Source: Phragmites australis
Taxonomy: Eukaryota; Streptophyta; Magnoliopsida; Poales; Poaceae
Length of the DNA: 64,000 bases
NCBI RefSeq assembly: GCF_958298935.1
Contig: NC_084932.1
Span: 3,017,501 to 3,081,500 of the forward strand
Direction of reading: 5' to 3'
Shown here: positions 43,804 through 57,700 of the stretch, piece after piece
Numbering within the stretch: the stretch's first letter is position 1
How the letters are laid out: each line of letters begins with the position of its first letter
Program-made: the position numbers and the translations under genes
The notes under the pieces: model-generated
What the model was told of the DNA's origin: nothing
What the model saw: only the letters and a program-made list of their open reading frames with translations
The model's database searches: none

Positions 43804-46628
43804 ATGTCAAACCCTATAAGTCTTAGAGTTTTCTATGGAAATGGTCAAATCTGGAACGATCATTCTGGTGTTGATTTGAGAAATTTTCCGTTTACCATCC
43901 TTGAGCATTCAAACCCCGAGGGTACAAGGTTGAAGGAGATGATAATGTGGTTCACCCGGTATTTTCAGTTAGACCCTGATATTTATTCTGTTACGGTACA
44001 ATACATGTGGACTCGTACTTTAGGTCTAGTTTTTTGGAGTTAAAGCCGGTGTATCGAACGGATAAGTGGTTGAAATGGTTGGAATGGTATAGATGGCATG
44101 GGGCTGAGTACAATATGCTGGTTCAGGCATGTCCAAGAGAAGTGTATGACAGTAGCAGTGCAGCGACACTGGTAGAAGAAGAGGATAGGCGGGGGTACGC
44201 AATGTCGAGGGAGGAAGTTGAGAAATGGTTGAGGCTGAGATTGTTGTGCATAGGTAGGTGGGAAAGGTTGAGGGTCAGGTTGACGCAGGGGAGGAAATTA
44301 AAGAAATTATTTTTGAGCTTGAGAACATAGACCGTAACACAGTCCATGAGGATGAATCTTTATTGCAATATGTAAATATGGGGGATGATGATGATGATGA
44401 GTCCTCTAATACTGTCATCCCAGATCAATGGAACTAGCCTGACAACGCGAGGATGCAAGTTATGGAGAACAATGATTCCACTTGGGAGTATGGTTCAAGT
44501 ATGGTTCACCTAAATCGGGTCTTCCTCAATCAGTTTGAAATGAAGGATGCAATGGCACGATGGGCAGTGACATCACACAGAGAGGTATGAGTTGTTGCCT
44601 CAAGCCCAGAACTGTTGGATACAATTTTTATGTTCATGCATACAAGCCGAAGCATTTCAACCCATTGGGTATCCTCTAAAGTGGTTCAACATAGTGGTAT
44701 GCTGCAAAACATAGGTCGAAAGCACCGCAACCTCACTGCTGCACTAGATGCAAATGAATTGTTCATAGAGATTATTCCAAAGCGGGACATGGAATGCTCG
44801 TTCATCCAACGAGCAATATTACGACAGTTCAAATATGAGATAACATATCAAAAGGCATGGCGTGCGAAGTAGAAAGCCTTTGAGAAGTGGTGGGCACCTA
44901 TGATTCTTCTTATTGCAACCTACCTCATGTGCTTGATATTCTTAATTAAAGAAACATTGGCACATACACCGCTTTCAAGGAGACTGAGATCGATGAAAAC
45001 CAGTCCAGGATTTTCCGACGTGCTTTCTTTTCTTTGGGTCAGTGTATTCAATCCTTCCAGCTTTGCCGTCCTTTGCTTTGTGTGGATGACACATTCTTGA
45101 CTGGGAAGTACAAAGGTTAGATCCTTACTTCAATTGGAGTTGATGCGAATAACCAGATACTTTCTATGACACTTGCTTTAGTGGAGGGTGAGAGCAGGTT
45201 GAGCTGGCTCTAGTTTTTTAGGCATCTTAAGGTTGATATTATCTGTGAGAGACCAAATGTTTGCATCATACATGACCAACATGTTAGGATATTATCTGCT
45301 ACAAAGACATTGCAAGAGAATTCAAGTGAGCCATTCCCATGGCCTGACGTACAGAACAGGTGGTGCATGCGTCACATGGGAGCAAATTTCTACAAGTAAT
45401 TCAAGAGCAAGGTATTGATGGACATGTTCAAGAGGCTATACCGTCAGAACCAAAGTCGCAAGTTTGATGCTTTGTGGAAGGAATTGGATAAGAGCACAAG
45501 GACATGCGTGCAGGAGAGAAGTAAGAAGCCACATATTGGTGATGACACTGTACTGCAGGCGTTGCCACCTCTTGGAGAAGGCATCGATCCTCCTAATGTG
45601 AGAAAAAGGGTGGCAAGAAACATCAAATGTTTCTCGTAATGTATTGAGGCTGAGCCAAAGGAGAAGTGGTCGTTACTCTATGATAATGGAGGTGCTAGGT
45701 TCGTCTCTTGGGCTACCTCTTTATCGAAAATGTGTATTACGAACAAATATATTTTATAGTTCATAACTATTTTTTTGTTGCTATAATTTGGTAGGTATGG
45801 CGTCATGACTATAAACATAGTATTGGTATACAATTGGGTCATCAGAGGGTTGTGTGGACTCCCTCTTGTTGCAATTGTTGAGGGAATATTGTACAATATT
45901 ATTGGGTACTACCAAAAGAGGCATGCTGCTGCCGTTATTCACTATACAACAATGCATACACCGTATGCCAGCCGAATGATGAAACACTTGCAAAAGAAGA
46001 ACAAGAAGGCAATAGAACACATGGTTCGTAGCATGGGCGTAAATGAGAATCACTTTGAGATAACCCTGATATCAAAAGGAGGAGTTGAGAGTGATACCAA
46101 AATTGTCACTCATGAGGTGAACCTAGGACAAGTTTTGAATAGATGGTGCGAATGCACCTACAATAAACCAAAGCTTTACATGTCCCCTATTCTCATGTGC
46201 TGGCGGCATTGTCACAAGTTAGTGTGGGAAACTCACTATATGTGTCACTATTTTACTTGAAGGAAAATGTGGTGTATACCTGGATGGGGGAGTTCCGTGG
46301 GTTCAGTGCGCAAGGTGACTTCACAGTTTATGACAGACATATGCTGATATGTTTGCCTCCTATGACGTTGCTTAGACATGACCATGGGAAAAGTGGTCGG
46401 CTGCAGACTAGGCGTATTCACAATGATATGGATGAAGCTGAAGTTGGCGGGCCTGTGAGGAGGTGCAGTGAGTGTGATGAGTTTGGTCACATGGCAAAGG
46501 ATTGCCCCTAGTCCAACTGCTACGATGCTAGAGCAGGGCCACCCACCGATACTCGACATGGGAGAGGTGTTCGTGAAGGACAAGCAGTGCACGGGATTGG
46601 GGTAGACCATGAGGGATATGCTACCTAG
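43804..46628 (+). pseudogene. mudrA-like MULE transposase, frame broken
   Basis: ATG at 43804 opens the MuDR N-terminal domain (SLRVFYGNGQIWNDHSGVDL). A shift near 44,025 moves to LELKPVYRTDKWLKWLEW; another near 44,260. 44,520-44,880 carries the FAR1/MuDR DBD-like part (LNRVFLNQFEMKDAMARWAV, ending YQKAWRAK). The MULE DDE region is spread over frames: DDTFLTGKYKG near 45,085, LALVEGESRLSWL near 45,175, CIIHDQHVRILSAT near 45,265. An intron is likely at about 45,700-45,795. Then NRWCECTYNKPKL and PYSHVLAAL form a SWIM zinc finger with a shift near 46,190, and CSECDEFGHMAKDC (46,469-46,508) is a CCHC knuckle. A TAG follows, and the frame goes on to 46,628. It would bind TIRs and cut DNA if intact; it has many stops. 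Confidence 0.85.
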
Positions 46629-46661
46629 GAATTATGTGTTTCTATATTTAGTTGCGTATGA

Positions 46662-46666
46662 TTTAT
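46662..46666. repeat. Target-site duplication TTTAT, left
   Basis: Matches 57,840-57,844 on the other side of the Gypsy element; the 5-bp size is standard for Ty3/Gypsy integrase. Confidence 0.95.
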
Positions 46667-49600
46667 TATGAGGAACCATCTAAATAATATTCTAATTAAT
46701 CACCAGGAGAATCATTATTCATAATCACAACCTCGATGATTAACCAGAATATCATCCCAGTAGTCCCAGCACGTGTTTTGTGCCCAAGATCGGAACACAT
46801 GCCTTTCCAACATGTACACCAGAACAAAGCTTAAGAAAAAATGAGTAACTAACATTATATTACAAGTTCTTAAGCATGAAACAAGTTAACACAATTTATA
46901 GTAAAAGAGAGCTAGGAGGAGACTAAAACCTGCTTAACTCCTAACCAGCAACAGAACTAAGCAGCGGAAGACTGAAAGCTATACAACAAAAGGATATGGA
47001 GTCACATGCCCTTAGGCTCCATACCAAAACACTGAGTTCGGATTAGAGTGTGCTACTCCTATCCGCCAACCCGATCGGCAGGCACAAAGTAGCCAAACAC
47101 CACCCCCTCCTCGCCGACCTGTGAACCTGCATCAACTTAAGGGCAACACCCTGAGTACGAAGGTACTCGCAAGTCTTACACAATATGGGTATATAATATC
47201 CCGACTCCAAGGATTATACATTGAGCTGTTAGCAAAAGTAGGCCACAAGGTTAAGTAAAACATATGCGGTAAGCAACCTAGACATATGCGTGAGCAACTA
47301 ACTTAACCAACATATATGAAAATTACCCTGCAACTACCAAATGATCATATAAAACTGAAACCACATTAGTATCAATGTATAACAAGTGCTATCTCAACCA
47401 CCTCCCACATATCCAAACCACAAACCACATATCCGAACCATACAACCGAACCAACCACGAGAACTCTACGACCGGGTGCAAATGAAACAACAGCATGCTC
47501 ATGACCGAGAGCGCGGCAGTTTGAACTGTTTATACACCCTGCAGGGGATACTCCTGAACCCACACGACACAAGGAACATACGGCTTGTGCCACCCGCTAA
47601 AGTGCACACAAGGGGGTACTCGTGACAACCTTTCCCAACCAGCGCCAACCGTGTGGGGCATGCATCGCTCAGTGTGGCGATACTAGAACTACTTCTGGAG
47701 CAAACTAGTACTGCTTACAAGCCTGCCCGCTCACACTGTCGATGTCCACGCCCACAAAGTCACAGCTGCAAAGGTATTCTGCTCGCCTTACCATTAGATC
47801 GGCATGTGGTGAGTAAGGTAAGTGCTACAGCCAACTACCCCGACGATCGGCCTTAAACGATGCAAGCGGCCTACGGTGTCCGGTTTTCCTTTACCGACCT
47901 ACCCAGGGGAACTCCACATCTGGGCAGGACAAAACACCATCCTAGCACCGCCCACATCTCGTCTCATACTCACCACTCGACCAACCAACACCAACAACCC
48001 AACATGGTAACCATTGTGAAATAAATTTAACCTATAGCTCGCGAACGATGGGACGTTCCACTGCTCGACTTCTATCGAGAACTTATACATTGCTAAGAAT
48101 CTTGCATCACTTTTAAGTTAGACCTTAGCATGATTAAACCCTGGCTACAAGGATATGGATCAACAATACATCAAGGTAGAGACAATGCAATTCAACATAG
48201 GATCTACCCCATCAGAACCCAACATTGACTTCCTATATATGCAAACCTATACAAAAGCATAATTTATCAATATTTAGACTTATTCAGTTCAACTGACAGG
48301 ATTCAATATGATAGATGCTTGCCTTGTTGTTCAGGTGGCTGCCCAAAATTTCCCTTGCTCTCCTGGATCACCGGCTCGACGTTCTCTAAAAAGAATAACA
48401 CGTGCAATGCCATGAGTATGGATGAAATGCAACAATGCATGCCATAGGATGCGCAAAACATGTTAAAAGTGCAAACATACGAACTAGAACAAAATTGGGA
48501 CTTAACCCAATTTGAAAAGTTACTAAAAGTGCAGAACCTCCGGACATATGAGGACTATCCGCAAAATTGTGCGGAACATTCGAACATTGTGCAACTCAGG
48601 CAAACTCCAGACTATCCAGTCTTTTCTCCGGATACTCCGGACATGTGCGGACCCTCCGGACTTTTGTCCAGACACTCCGTACCTAGGCTGAAAATGTGTT
48701 TTTCGATGATTGATCGATCGATTTAACTCCAAACTTGAATCTATGCTACATACACCTACGCATATACCATACCAAAGCTTCTAGACTAACTTTGCAGGTT
48801 AACCCTAAGAAAATCTTGAATACAATTCAAAATGCCATTTTTCCAGAAAGTGCGGACCCTCCGCACTTGGGTGCGGAACCTCCGCACTTGTGCGCACTAT
48901 CCGCACTTTTATGCGGATACTTAGCACTACCCAGAACTTCTCTTATTTGGGGAGAAATTTGCCAAATTGATTTGCGATCTTTTCCAAACTAAAGAGGAAC
49001 ATGTTTGAGATGGTTTATGGAGTCTAGAATTCACTCATCAACCTAGCAACTCGATTCCTAGCTCAAAACTCATCTAAATCCTCATTTTGGTCCAAAACCT
49101 CATGAACTTTGCTAAAACTCAAAATCGATCAATCAAACCACGAATTCTTGCCATGGGGAGCTTGAGAGACTTACTCAAGATGCTTGTGGAGCTGGGTGAC
49201 TGTCGAGAAGTGGAGGAAAAGGAGAAAAATCGAAGAACTCCGGTGTTCCTTGTGCTTCAACCAAGAACACCAAAAGACATCAAACCCGGCTCGAATCTTT
49301 CGAGAAAACAAAAATAATTGGATGGATGAGTAGCTTATGAGCTCTAAAATGTAATGGTACCACATGCATACCTTCAATCCTTCTCTAGAGCTCAGATTTC
49401 GGAAGAAATGGAGAGAGGGAGTGAGAGCTTAAGTGGGAGGAGGAGCTGCAGTTGCTGCTGCACGTGTGGGAGTGAGGGAGGAGAGAGAGGGAGCAGGTGA
49501 GCTGCTCCTTTTGGAGTGGAGAAGGTGTGGGGCCGGGTGGGTCCCACATGTTAGAGAGAAAGAGGTTCGTTTTAACTGCGACTTTAATTCTTTTCTCTCC

Positions 49601-49736
49601 TAAATTTCTTTCTCTCATCCAAATGATTTCAAACGAATTGCATTAGTGTCACAAAACGAATTACACAAAATTAAACATAATACTGAAGAAGCATAATTAT
49701 GCTTAATTATGTGATTATGAAATTTGGGACGTGACA
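46667..49736 (-). repeat. 3' LTR of the Gypsy element (3070 bp)
   Basis: Pairs with 54,761-57,839. On the plus strand it runs from TATGAGGAACC to GGGACGTGACA. 48,500-48,920 holds many TCCGCAC/TCCGGAC words (an internal short-word array). About seven differences from the other LTR are seen in the first 137 bases, but almost none in 47,320-47,580. Confidence 0.95.
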
Positions 49737-49750
49737 AACCTCCCCCCCTA
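49737..49750 (-). other. Polypurine tract of the Gypsy element
   Basis: On the minus strand TAGGGGGGGAGGTT directly abuts the 3' LTR start TGTCACG. Position and composition are those of the plus-strand primer for reverse transcription. Confidence 0.9.
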
Positions 49751-49896
49751 AGAGAATCTCGTCCCGAGATTCGGTACGAGTCGGGGAAGAGCACGATGAG
49801 TCTAGGAACCACGCTGTGAGAGATAGAATCCAATGCACATTTCCATTTAACAAGGTGATGAACACAGACATGCGAAATGTTCCAACTGTGCAAAAT

Positions 49897-52800
49897 TTAC
49901 AACAACTTCTCCAAGCCTTCAAAGAGCTCGGGATACTCAGAGCGGATCTTATCCTCACGCTCCCAAGTTGCCTCATCCTCGGTGTGGTTGCTCCATTGGA
50001 ATTTGATGAATTTTATGGAATGACACCGAGTTTTGCGTTCTGCTACATCCAATATCCGGATAGGTCGCCCACAATATGTAAGATCTGGCTGCAACTCCTG
50101 AGGTGCAACATCAATGACCTCGGTTGGAATTCGGAGGCATTTCTTCAGTTGCGACACGTGGAAGACGTTATGCACGGTGGAGAGGGACGGAGGCAAGTCC
50201 AGTTGATATGCCACCTCTCCACGTCGAGCAACAATTTGGAATGGTCCCACGTATCAAGGCGCTAACTTGCCTCGGACTTGGAGTCAGCGAACACCCTTGA
50301 GCGGTGAAACCTTGAGATACACGAGATCTCCAATTGCGAACTCGAGGTCTCGGCGGCGACGATCCACATAGCTCTTTTGCCGGGATTGAGCCGTGAGAAG
50401 ATTCTTGCGGATATTCAGAGCATGATCTTCCGCCTCCTTGACCAAATCCGGACCTAGAAAAGCCCGTTCACCGGATTCAGAGCAATTTAGTGGCGTTCGG
50501 CACCTTCTGCCATAGAGAGTTTCATACGGCGACATCTCGATGCTCGCTTGGAAGCTATTGTTGTAGGAGAATTCCACGAATGGCAAGCATATGTCCCACC
50601 TCTTCCCATAAGTGAGAACACATGCACAGAGCATATCTTCAAGAATCTGATTCACCCGCTCAATTTGACCGTCTGTCTGAGGATGATATGCCGTGCTGTG
50701 AAAAAGCTCGGTTTCCATAGCCTCTTGGAAGCTCCTCCAGAACTAACAAGTGAACTGTGTGCCTCGATCGGAGACAATCTTCTTTGGAATACCATGAAGG
50801 CAAACTATCCTGGTGAGGTACAACTCCGCATATTGCTTGGCCAAAAATGTGGTCTTGATGGGCAAGAAATGAGCGGACTTCGTCAATCGGTCCACAATCA
50901 CCCATATAGAGTTATACCCATTTGAGGTCTTTGGCAAGCCGGTAATGAAGTCCATTCCAATTTCCTCTCACTTCCAGGAAGGGATGGGCAAAGGCTGAAG
51001 TGTACCGGCTGGCTTGAGATGCTCGGCCTTCACTCTTCGGTAGACATCACACTCAGCTACATATCGAGCGACCTCTCGCTTCATGCGAGTCCACCAAAAT
51101 CTTGGCTTGAGGTCTTGATACATTTTTGTGCTTCCCAGATGAATAGAGAGCAATGAATCATGAGCCTCATCAAGAATCTTCTTCCTCAAAACCTCAACCT
51201 TCGAAACCACAAGATGGTTCCCAAACCACAGAATGCCCTGATCATCTTCAGAAAAGCATAAGGCCTGACCGATCTTCATCTTCTCTCGGATTTGGGCCAT
51301 ACCTTTATCATCCTTCTGAGCTACATTGATCTCATCCAAAAGTGTGGATTTGATCTCCAGGTTGGCAATGAATCCATCCGTGACCATCTCGAGCCCAAGC
51401 CGGCGGAACTCATCACAAAGTGTGGAATTTCTGGGCTCGACCCTAAGACAATGGCAATGAGCTTTCCGGCTCAAGGCATCGACGACCACATTCACCTTGC
51501 CGGGGTGATAATGAACTTCCAGCTTGTAGTCTTTGATCAACTCGAGCCACCTTCGTTGCCTCATGTTCAAATCGGCTTGACTGAAAATGTACTTCAAACT
51601 CTTGTGATCCGTATAGATACGGTACTAGTTTCCCATCATATAATGTCGCCAGATCTTTAGAGCGTGCACGACTGCAGCCAGCTCTAAGTCATGTGTCGTA
51701 TAATTCTCCTTGTGGCACTTCAACTGTTGTGAGGCATAAGCGACAACCCTTTCTTCTTGCATAAGGACACATCCGAGGACCATGCGAGGAGCATCACAAT
51801 AGATGTCAAAGCCCTTGTCCACATCAGGCTGAGCGACAACGGGAGCGGTAGTGAGTAGCTTCTTCAAGGTCTGAAAAGTGGACTCACACTCACTTGACCA
51901 CTCGAACTTGTTGCCTTGCTTCAGTAATTCGGTCATTGGCTTGGCAATTTTGGAGAAGTTATCGATGAACCGGCGGTAATAGCCCGCAAGTCCGAGAAAA
52001 CTCCGGATGTCAGTGACATTCTTGGGCTGCACCCAATTGAGCATATCCTACACCTTGCTCGAGTCAACTGCAACACCGTTCTCTGACAAAACATGACCTA
52101 GAAAAGCCACCTCCCTGAGCCAAAACTCGTATTTGCTGAACTTGGCATAAAGTTGATGGTCTCTGATCCGGCCAAGAACAATACGGAGGTGCTCAACATG
52201 TTCTGCATTAGTCTTGGAGTATATAAGAATGTCATCGATGAAAACCATGACAAACTTATCCAATTCTTCCATGAATACCGTGTTCATCAAGTACATGAAG
52301 AATGCCGGCGCATTTGTCAATCCAAAGGACATGACAGTGAATTCATACAGGCCATAGCGAGTCGAGAAAGCCATCTTCGGAATATCCTCCGGTCAGACTT
52401 TGATCTGATGATAGCCCAGTCTCAAGTCAATCTTTGAGAAAACTCGGGCTCTAGTCAATTGATCAAACAGAATATCGATCCTAGGGAGCGGGTACTTGTT
52501 CTTCACTGTGACTTCATTCAGCGGATGGTAATCGACACACATCCACAGGGTACCATCCTTCTTCTTCACAAAGAGTGTCGAGCATCCCCAAGGTGAGGAG
52601 CTCGGACGAATGAACCCCTTCTCCAGTAACTCCTTCAACTGCTTCTTCAATTCTGCTAATTCATTAGGTGGCATCCGATATGATCTCTTCGAGACTGGCG
52701 CCATTCCGGGCATGAGATCAATAGAGAACTTAACCGCTCGGTCGGGCGGCATTCCTGGCAACTCATCCGAAAAGACATCCGGGAATTCCCACACCACAGG

Positions 52801-53330
52801 AATACTCATCATGTCTACGGTGGGGATAGCCTTCAAGGCGAAGAGGCAAGATTTGACACCCTATAACTTCAATTGAATATGGGTGCCGGATGGACCATTT
52901 AGAGTAACTGTCCGCTGAGGACAATCTAACACGGTCTTGTTTTTGGAGAGCCAGTTCATCCCCAATATAATATTTATCCCCTTCGAGTTCATCACTAGAA
53001 AATTTGCCCTGAAAGATATCTCATTGATGATTACCGAAGCGTTGGACATGCATTGCTTAATAAGGACCTTGGCTCTAGGTGCATCTACAAGATAGGGCGT
53101 AGGGGTGGTGCTGACTGTCAAACCATGACACAAAAATAACTTTCCGCTATGAAGCAATGAGAAGCTCCAGAATCGAAAAGAACAACTGCAGGTGCAACGA
53201 CGGAGTTAGAATGCATATGCAACGTACCCATCAGGACGGTGTCACCCTCCTATACGTCCTCGGCGGTGGTGTCACGTGCTCGGCCACGCTTGGGGACGTG
53301 GGTCGCCTAGGAGGACTGTGGCGTAGATTT
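49897..53330 (-). pseudogene. Gypsy pol polyprotein, decayed
   Basis: Minus strand, in order: aspartic protease with LFDSGASH (about 53,170-53,190) followed by a shift near 53,135; RT (52,836-52,048) with the YxDD-equivalent [10 protein letters not shown] and the [10 protein letters not shown] block; RNase H (52,044-51,600) with [12 protein letters not shown] upstream and [11 protein letters not shown]; integrase with its zinc-binding segment (about 51,190-51,020), core GMDFITGLPKTSNGYNSIWV and FHSTAYHPQTDGQ; and a C-terminal chromodomain-like WSNHTEDEATWERED ending at 49,897. In-frame stops: KV*PEDI, SSKV*DM, GN*YRIY, SWK*EEIG, FTC*FWRSF and two before GPFQIV. Most are explained by one C-to-T or G-to-A change. 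Confidence 0.92.
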
Positions 53331-53339
53331 AGCCAGTGA

Positions 53340-54353
53340 TGGCCTTGGAGCGGTCACCACGGCTCCCAGCTTCAGATACGCGCAATCCTGTGCATAGTGG
53401 CCGACACTACCGCAGTTGTAGCACGGGCCATCGGGGCCACCTGTCATGCTCACTTGGGAGTCGACGGGTCTTGTAGGCTATCCTTGTGGAGCGGAGAAAG
53501 TTGGTCGTTGCACCTACCACATTGGATGTGGAGCACTCGAGACCGACACATGAGATGATGGAGGCTGACTATCAGTGCGGGCAGGTTGAGAGCTCTCGTC
53601 CATGGTAGGTGAGGGACCCCTCTTGCACTTCTTCTCCTCTTGGTGGTTCTTGAGCTTGAACTCCACCATGAGGGATGTGCTCACCAACTTGTTAAAGTCG
53701 ATGAACTTGTGTGTGGACATCCGTTCCTGCATCTTCGAATTGAGACTGTTAACGAAGTGGTATTGTTTCCGCTCGTCGGTGCTCACTTCATCTTGAGCAT
53801 ATTGTGCAAGGTGGTTGAACACCTGCACATGTTCCATCACCGATCGTCCTCCCTACTTGAGGTCCATGAACTCTCGCCTCTTGATCTCCATAAGGCCTTT
53901 AGGAATGTGAAAATCATAGAATGCCTGGCGGAACTCCGCCCAAGACACCTGATGATTGGCGGGGTGGATTGCCAAGTAGTTGGACAACCACACGCCCGCC
54001 GGACATTGAAGCTGATGAGCAGTGAAGAGCGCCCCCTCGTGGTCTTCGCATCTAAGGAGGGCGAGCTTTTGCTCGATAGTCCAGAGCCAGTGGTCGGTGT
54101 CCAAAGGATCCTTAGCCTGCGTGAAGGTAGGCGGCTGAGTTCTAAGGAAATCCGAGAAGTCATCTCGGCATCGGCCCCACCTCCTCCATGAGGGGCCGTG
54201 TTGCGCGCGAGGGCCTCAAGCAGCGCCGTCTGAGCTTGACGGTTTTGCTTGATTTGCATTAGGACATCCACCATGCTCGACGGTGGAGGTGGCGGAGCAT
54301 TGTTCTAATTAGAACCCTCAGGAAGATCTCCCAAATTGCCACGAGTTCTCATC
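53340..54353 (-). pseudogene. Gypsy gag, decayed
   Basis: ATG at 54353 opens MRTRGNLGDLPEGSN, then a TAG, then PPPPPSSMVDVLMQIKQNRQ. A shift near 54,165 leads to the capsid core DTDHWLWTIEQKLALLRCED, then VSWAEFRQAFYDFHIPKGLM. A TAG at 53853-53855 (MDLK*GG) is CAG to TAG, and VMEHVQVFNHLAQYAQDEV follows. The CCHC knuckle CYNCGSVGHYAQDC lies at about 53,430-53,385. The gag would form the particle and bind RNA. Confidence 0.9.
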
Positions 54354-54745
54354 CTATTGTGACGATGAGAAGAAAGAGAGGCGAAGGTTAATTTCTGATA
54401 TAAGTGAAAAATCAAACTCCAACTACTACTATTTTTCCATGTCGGGTCTCGCTTATTTGGATCCGTATACTATAAACTGATGAGAATGCATGATCCAAGG
54501 CATGATGCATAATGAGTAATGATACATGAAGGCATGCTCACCTCTGATCTACACGTATCTTTCTCAAATGCATCTCACCCCAATAAGCCTCACAACCACA
54601 AACATTATTCTTAGGGGCATAATATAGCAGATTCATACATATTGATCATGAGGGGACATAAAAGAAACTTTAGTGGGTTGCTTAGTGAAGTTTACCACTT
54701 ACTAAACAACGTTCTAATTGTGTTTAGGCTACTTAATTAAACCAA

Positions 54746-54757
54746 GCTCTGATACCA
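54746..54757 (-). other. tRNA-iMet primer-binding site of the Gypsy element
   Basis: Minus strand TGGTATCAGAGC, three bases after the 5' LTR end. It is complementary to the 3' end of plant initiator tRNA-Met and intact. Confidence 0.95.
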
Positions 54758-54760
54758 TAT

Positions 54761-57700
54761 TGTGAGGAACCGTCCAAATAATATTCTAATTAATCACCAG
54801 GAGAATCATTATTCATAATCACAACCTCGATTATTAACCAGAATATCATCCCAGTAGTCCTAGCACGTGTTTTGTACCCAAGATCGGAACGCATGCCTTT
54901 CCAACATGTACACCAGAACAAACCTTAAGAAAGAGCGAGTAATTAACATTGTATTACAAGTTCTTAAGCATGCAACAAGTTAACACAATTTACAGTAAAA
55001 GAGAGCTAGGAGGAGACTAAAACCTGCTCAACTCCTAACCAGCAACAGAACTAAGCAGCGGAAGACTAAAAGCAATACAACAAAAAGATATGGAGTCACA
55101 TACCCTTAGGCTCCATACCAAAACACTGAGTTCGAAGTAGAGTGTGCCACTCCTGCCTGCCACCCCGATTGGCAGGCACAAAGTAGCCAAACATCGCCCC
55201 CTCCTCGCCGACCTGTGAACCTGCATCAACTTAAGGGCAGCAACCTGAGTACGAAGGTACTCGCAAGTCTTACACAATATGGGTATATGATATCCCGACT
55301 CCAAAAATTATGCATTGAGCTGTTAGCAAAAGTAGGCCACAAGGTTAAGTAAAACATATGCGGTAAGCAACCTAGACATATATGTGAGCAACTAACTTAA
55401 CCAACATATATGAAAATTACCCTGCAACTACCAAATGATCATATAAAACTGAAACCACATTAGTATCAATGTATAACAAGTGCTATCTCAACCACCTCCC
55501 ACATATCCAAACCACAAACCACATATCCGAACCATACAACCGAACCAACCACGAGAACTCTACGACCGGGTGCAAATGAAACAACAGCATGCTCATGACC
55601 GAGAGCGCGGCAGTTTGAACTGTTTATACACCCTGCAGGGGATACTCCTGAACCCACACGACACAAGGACTATACGGCTTGTGCCACCCGCTAAAGTGCA
55701 CACAAGGGGGTACTCCTAACAACCTTTCCCATCCAGCCCCAACAGTGTGAGGCATGCATCGCTCGGCACGGCGATACTAGAACTACTCCTGGAGCAAACT
55801 AGTACTGCTTACAAGCCCGCCCGCTCATACCGTCGATGTCCACGCCCACAAAGCCACAACTGCGAAGGTATTCAGCTCTCCTTACAATTAGATCGGCATG
55901 TGGTGAGTAAGGTAAGTGCTAAAGCTAACTACCTTGACGATCGGCCTTAAACGATGCAAGCGGCCTACGGTGTTCGATTTTCCTCTACCGACCTACCCAG
56001 GGGAACTCCACATCTGGGCAGGACAAAACACCATCCTAGCACCGCTAACATCTCGTCTCATACTCACCACTCGACCAACCAACACCAACAACCCAATACG
56101 ATAACCATTATGAAAGTAATTTAACCTATAGCTCGCGAACGATGGAACATTCCACCGCTCGACTTCTACCGAGGACATATGCATTGCTAAGCATCTCGCA
56201 TCACTTTTAAGTTAGACCTTAGCATGATTAAACCCTGGATATAAGGATATAGATCAACAATACATCAAGGTAGAGACAATGCAATTCAACATAGGATCTA
56301 CCCATCAGAACCCAACATTGACTTCCTATATATGCAAACCTATATATAAGCATAATTTATCAATATTTAGACTTATTCAGTTCAACTGATAGGGTTTAAT
56401 ATGATAGATGCTTGCCTTGCTGTTCAGGTGGCTGCCCAAAATTTCCCTCGCTTTCCTAGATCACCGGCTCAACGTTCTCTAAAAAGAATAACGCGTGCAA
56501 TGCCATGAGTATGGATGAAATGCAACAATGCATGCCATAGGATACGCAAAATATGTTAAAAGTGCAAACATACGAACTAGAACAAAATTGGGACTCAACC
56601 CAATTTGAAAAGTTGCTGAAAGTATGGAACCTTCGGAGAAATCTCCGGAACCTCTGGACATATGCGGACTATCCGCAAAATTGTGCGGAACATCCAAACA
56701 TTGCGCAACTCAGGCAAACTCCAGACTATTCGGACTTTTCTCCGGATACTCTGGATATGTGCGGACACTTTGAACTTTTGTTCAGACACTTTGGACCTGG
56801 GCTGAAAATATGTTTTTCGACGATTCATCGATCGATTTAACTCATAAACTTGAATCTATGCTACATACACCTGCACATATACAATACCAAAGGTTCTAGA
56901 CTATCTTTGCAGCTTAACCCTAAGAAAATCTTGAATACTATTAAAATTGCCATTTTTCCAGAAAGTGCAGACCCTCCGCACTAGTGCAGACTATACGCAC
57001 TTTTATACGGATACTTCGCACTGCCCAGAACTTCTCTGATTTGGGGAGAAATTTGCCAAATTGATTTGCGATCTTTTCCAAACTAAAGAGGAACATGTTT
57101 GAGATGGTTTATGGAGTCTAGAATTCACTCATCAACCTAGCAACTCGATTCCTAGCTCAAAACTCATCTAAATCCTCATTTTGGTCCAAAATCTCAAAAA
57201 CTCATGAACTATACTAAAACTCGAAATCGATCAATCAAACCATGAATTCTTGCCATGAGGAGCCTAAGAGACTTACTCAAGATGCTTGTGGAGCTGGGTG
57301 ACCGTCGGGAAGTGGAGGAAATGGAGGGAAATCGAAGAACTCCGGTGTTCCTTGTGCTTCAACCAAGAACACCAAAAGACATCAAACCGGCTCGAATCTT
57401 TCGAGAAAACGAAAATGAATTGGATGGATGAGTAGCTTATGAGCTCTAGAATGCAATGGTACCACATGCATACCTTCAATCCTTCTCTAGAGCTCAGATT
57501 TCGGAAGAAATGGAGAGAGGGAGTGAGAGCTTGAGTGGGAGGAGGAGCTGCAGCTGCTGCTGCACGTGCGGGAGTGAGGGAGGAGAGAGAGGGAGCAGGT
57601 GAGCTGCTCCTTTAGGAGTGGAGAAGGTGTGGGGCCCAGGTGGGTCCCACATGTTAGAGAGAAAGAGGTCTGTTTTAACTGCGACTTTAATTCTTTTCTC

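Noticed and set aside
47386..48010. LTR ORFs present in both LTRs (for example 79 codons at 47,386 and 55,480)
   Set aside because: Their occurrence twice is due to the LTR pair, and they are antisense to the element.
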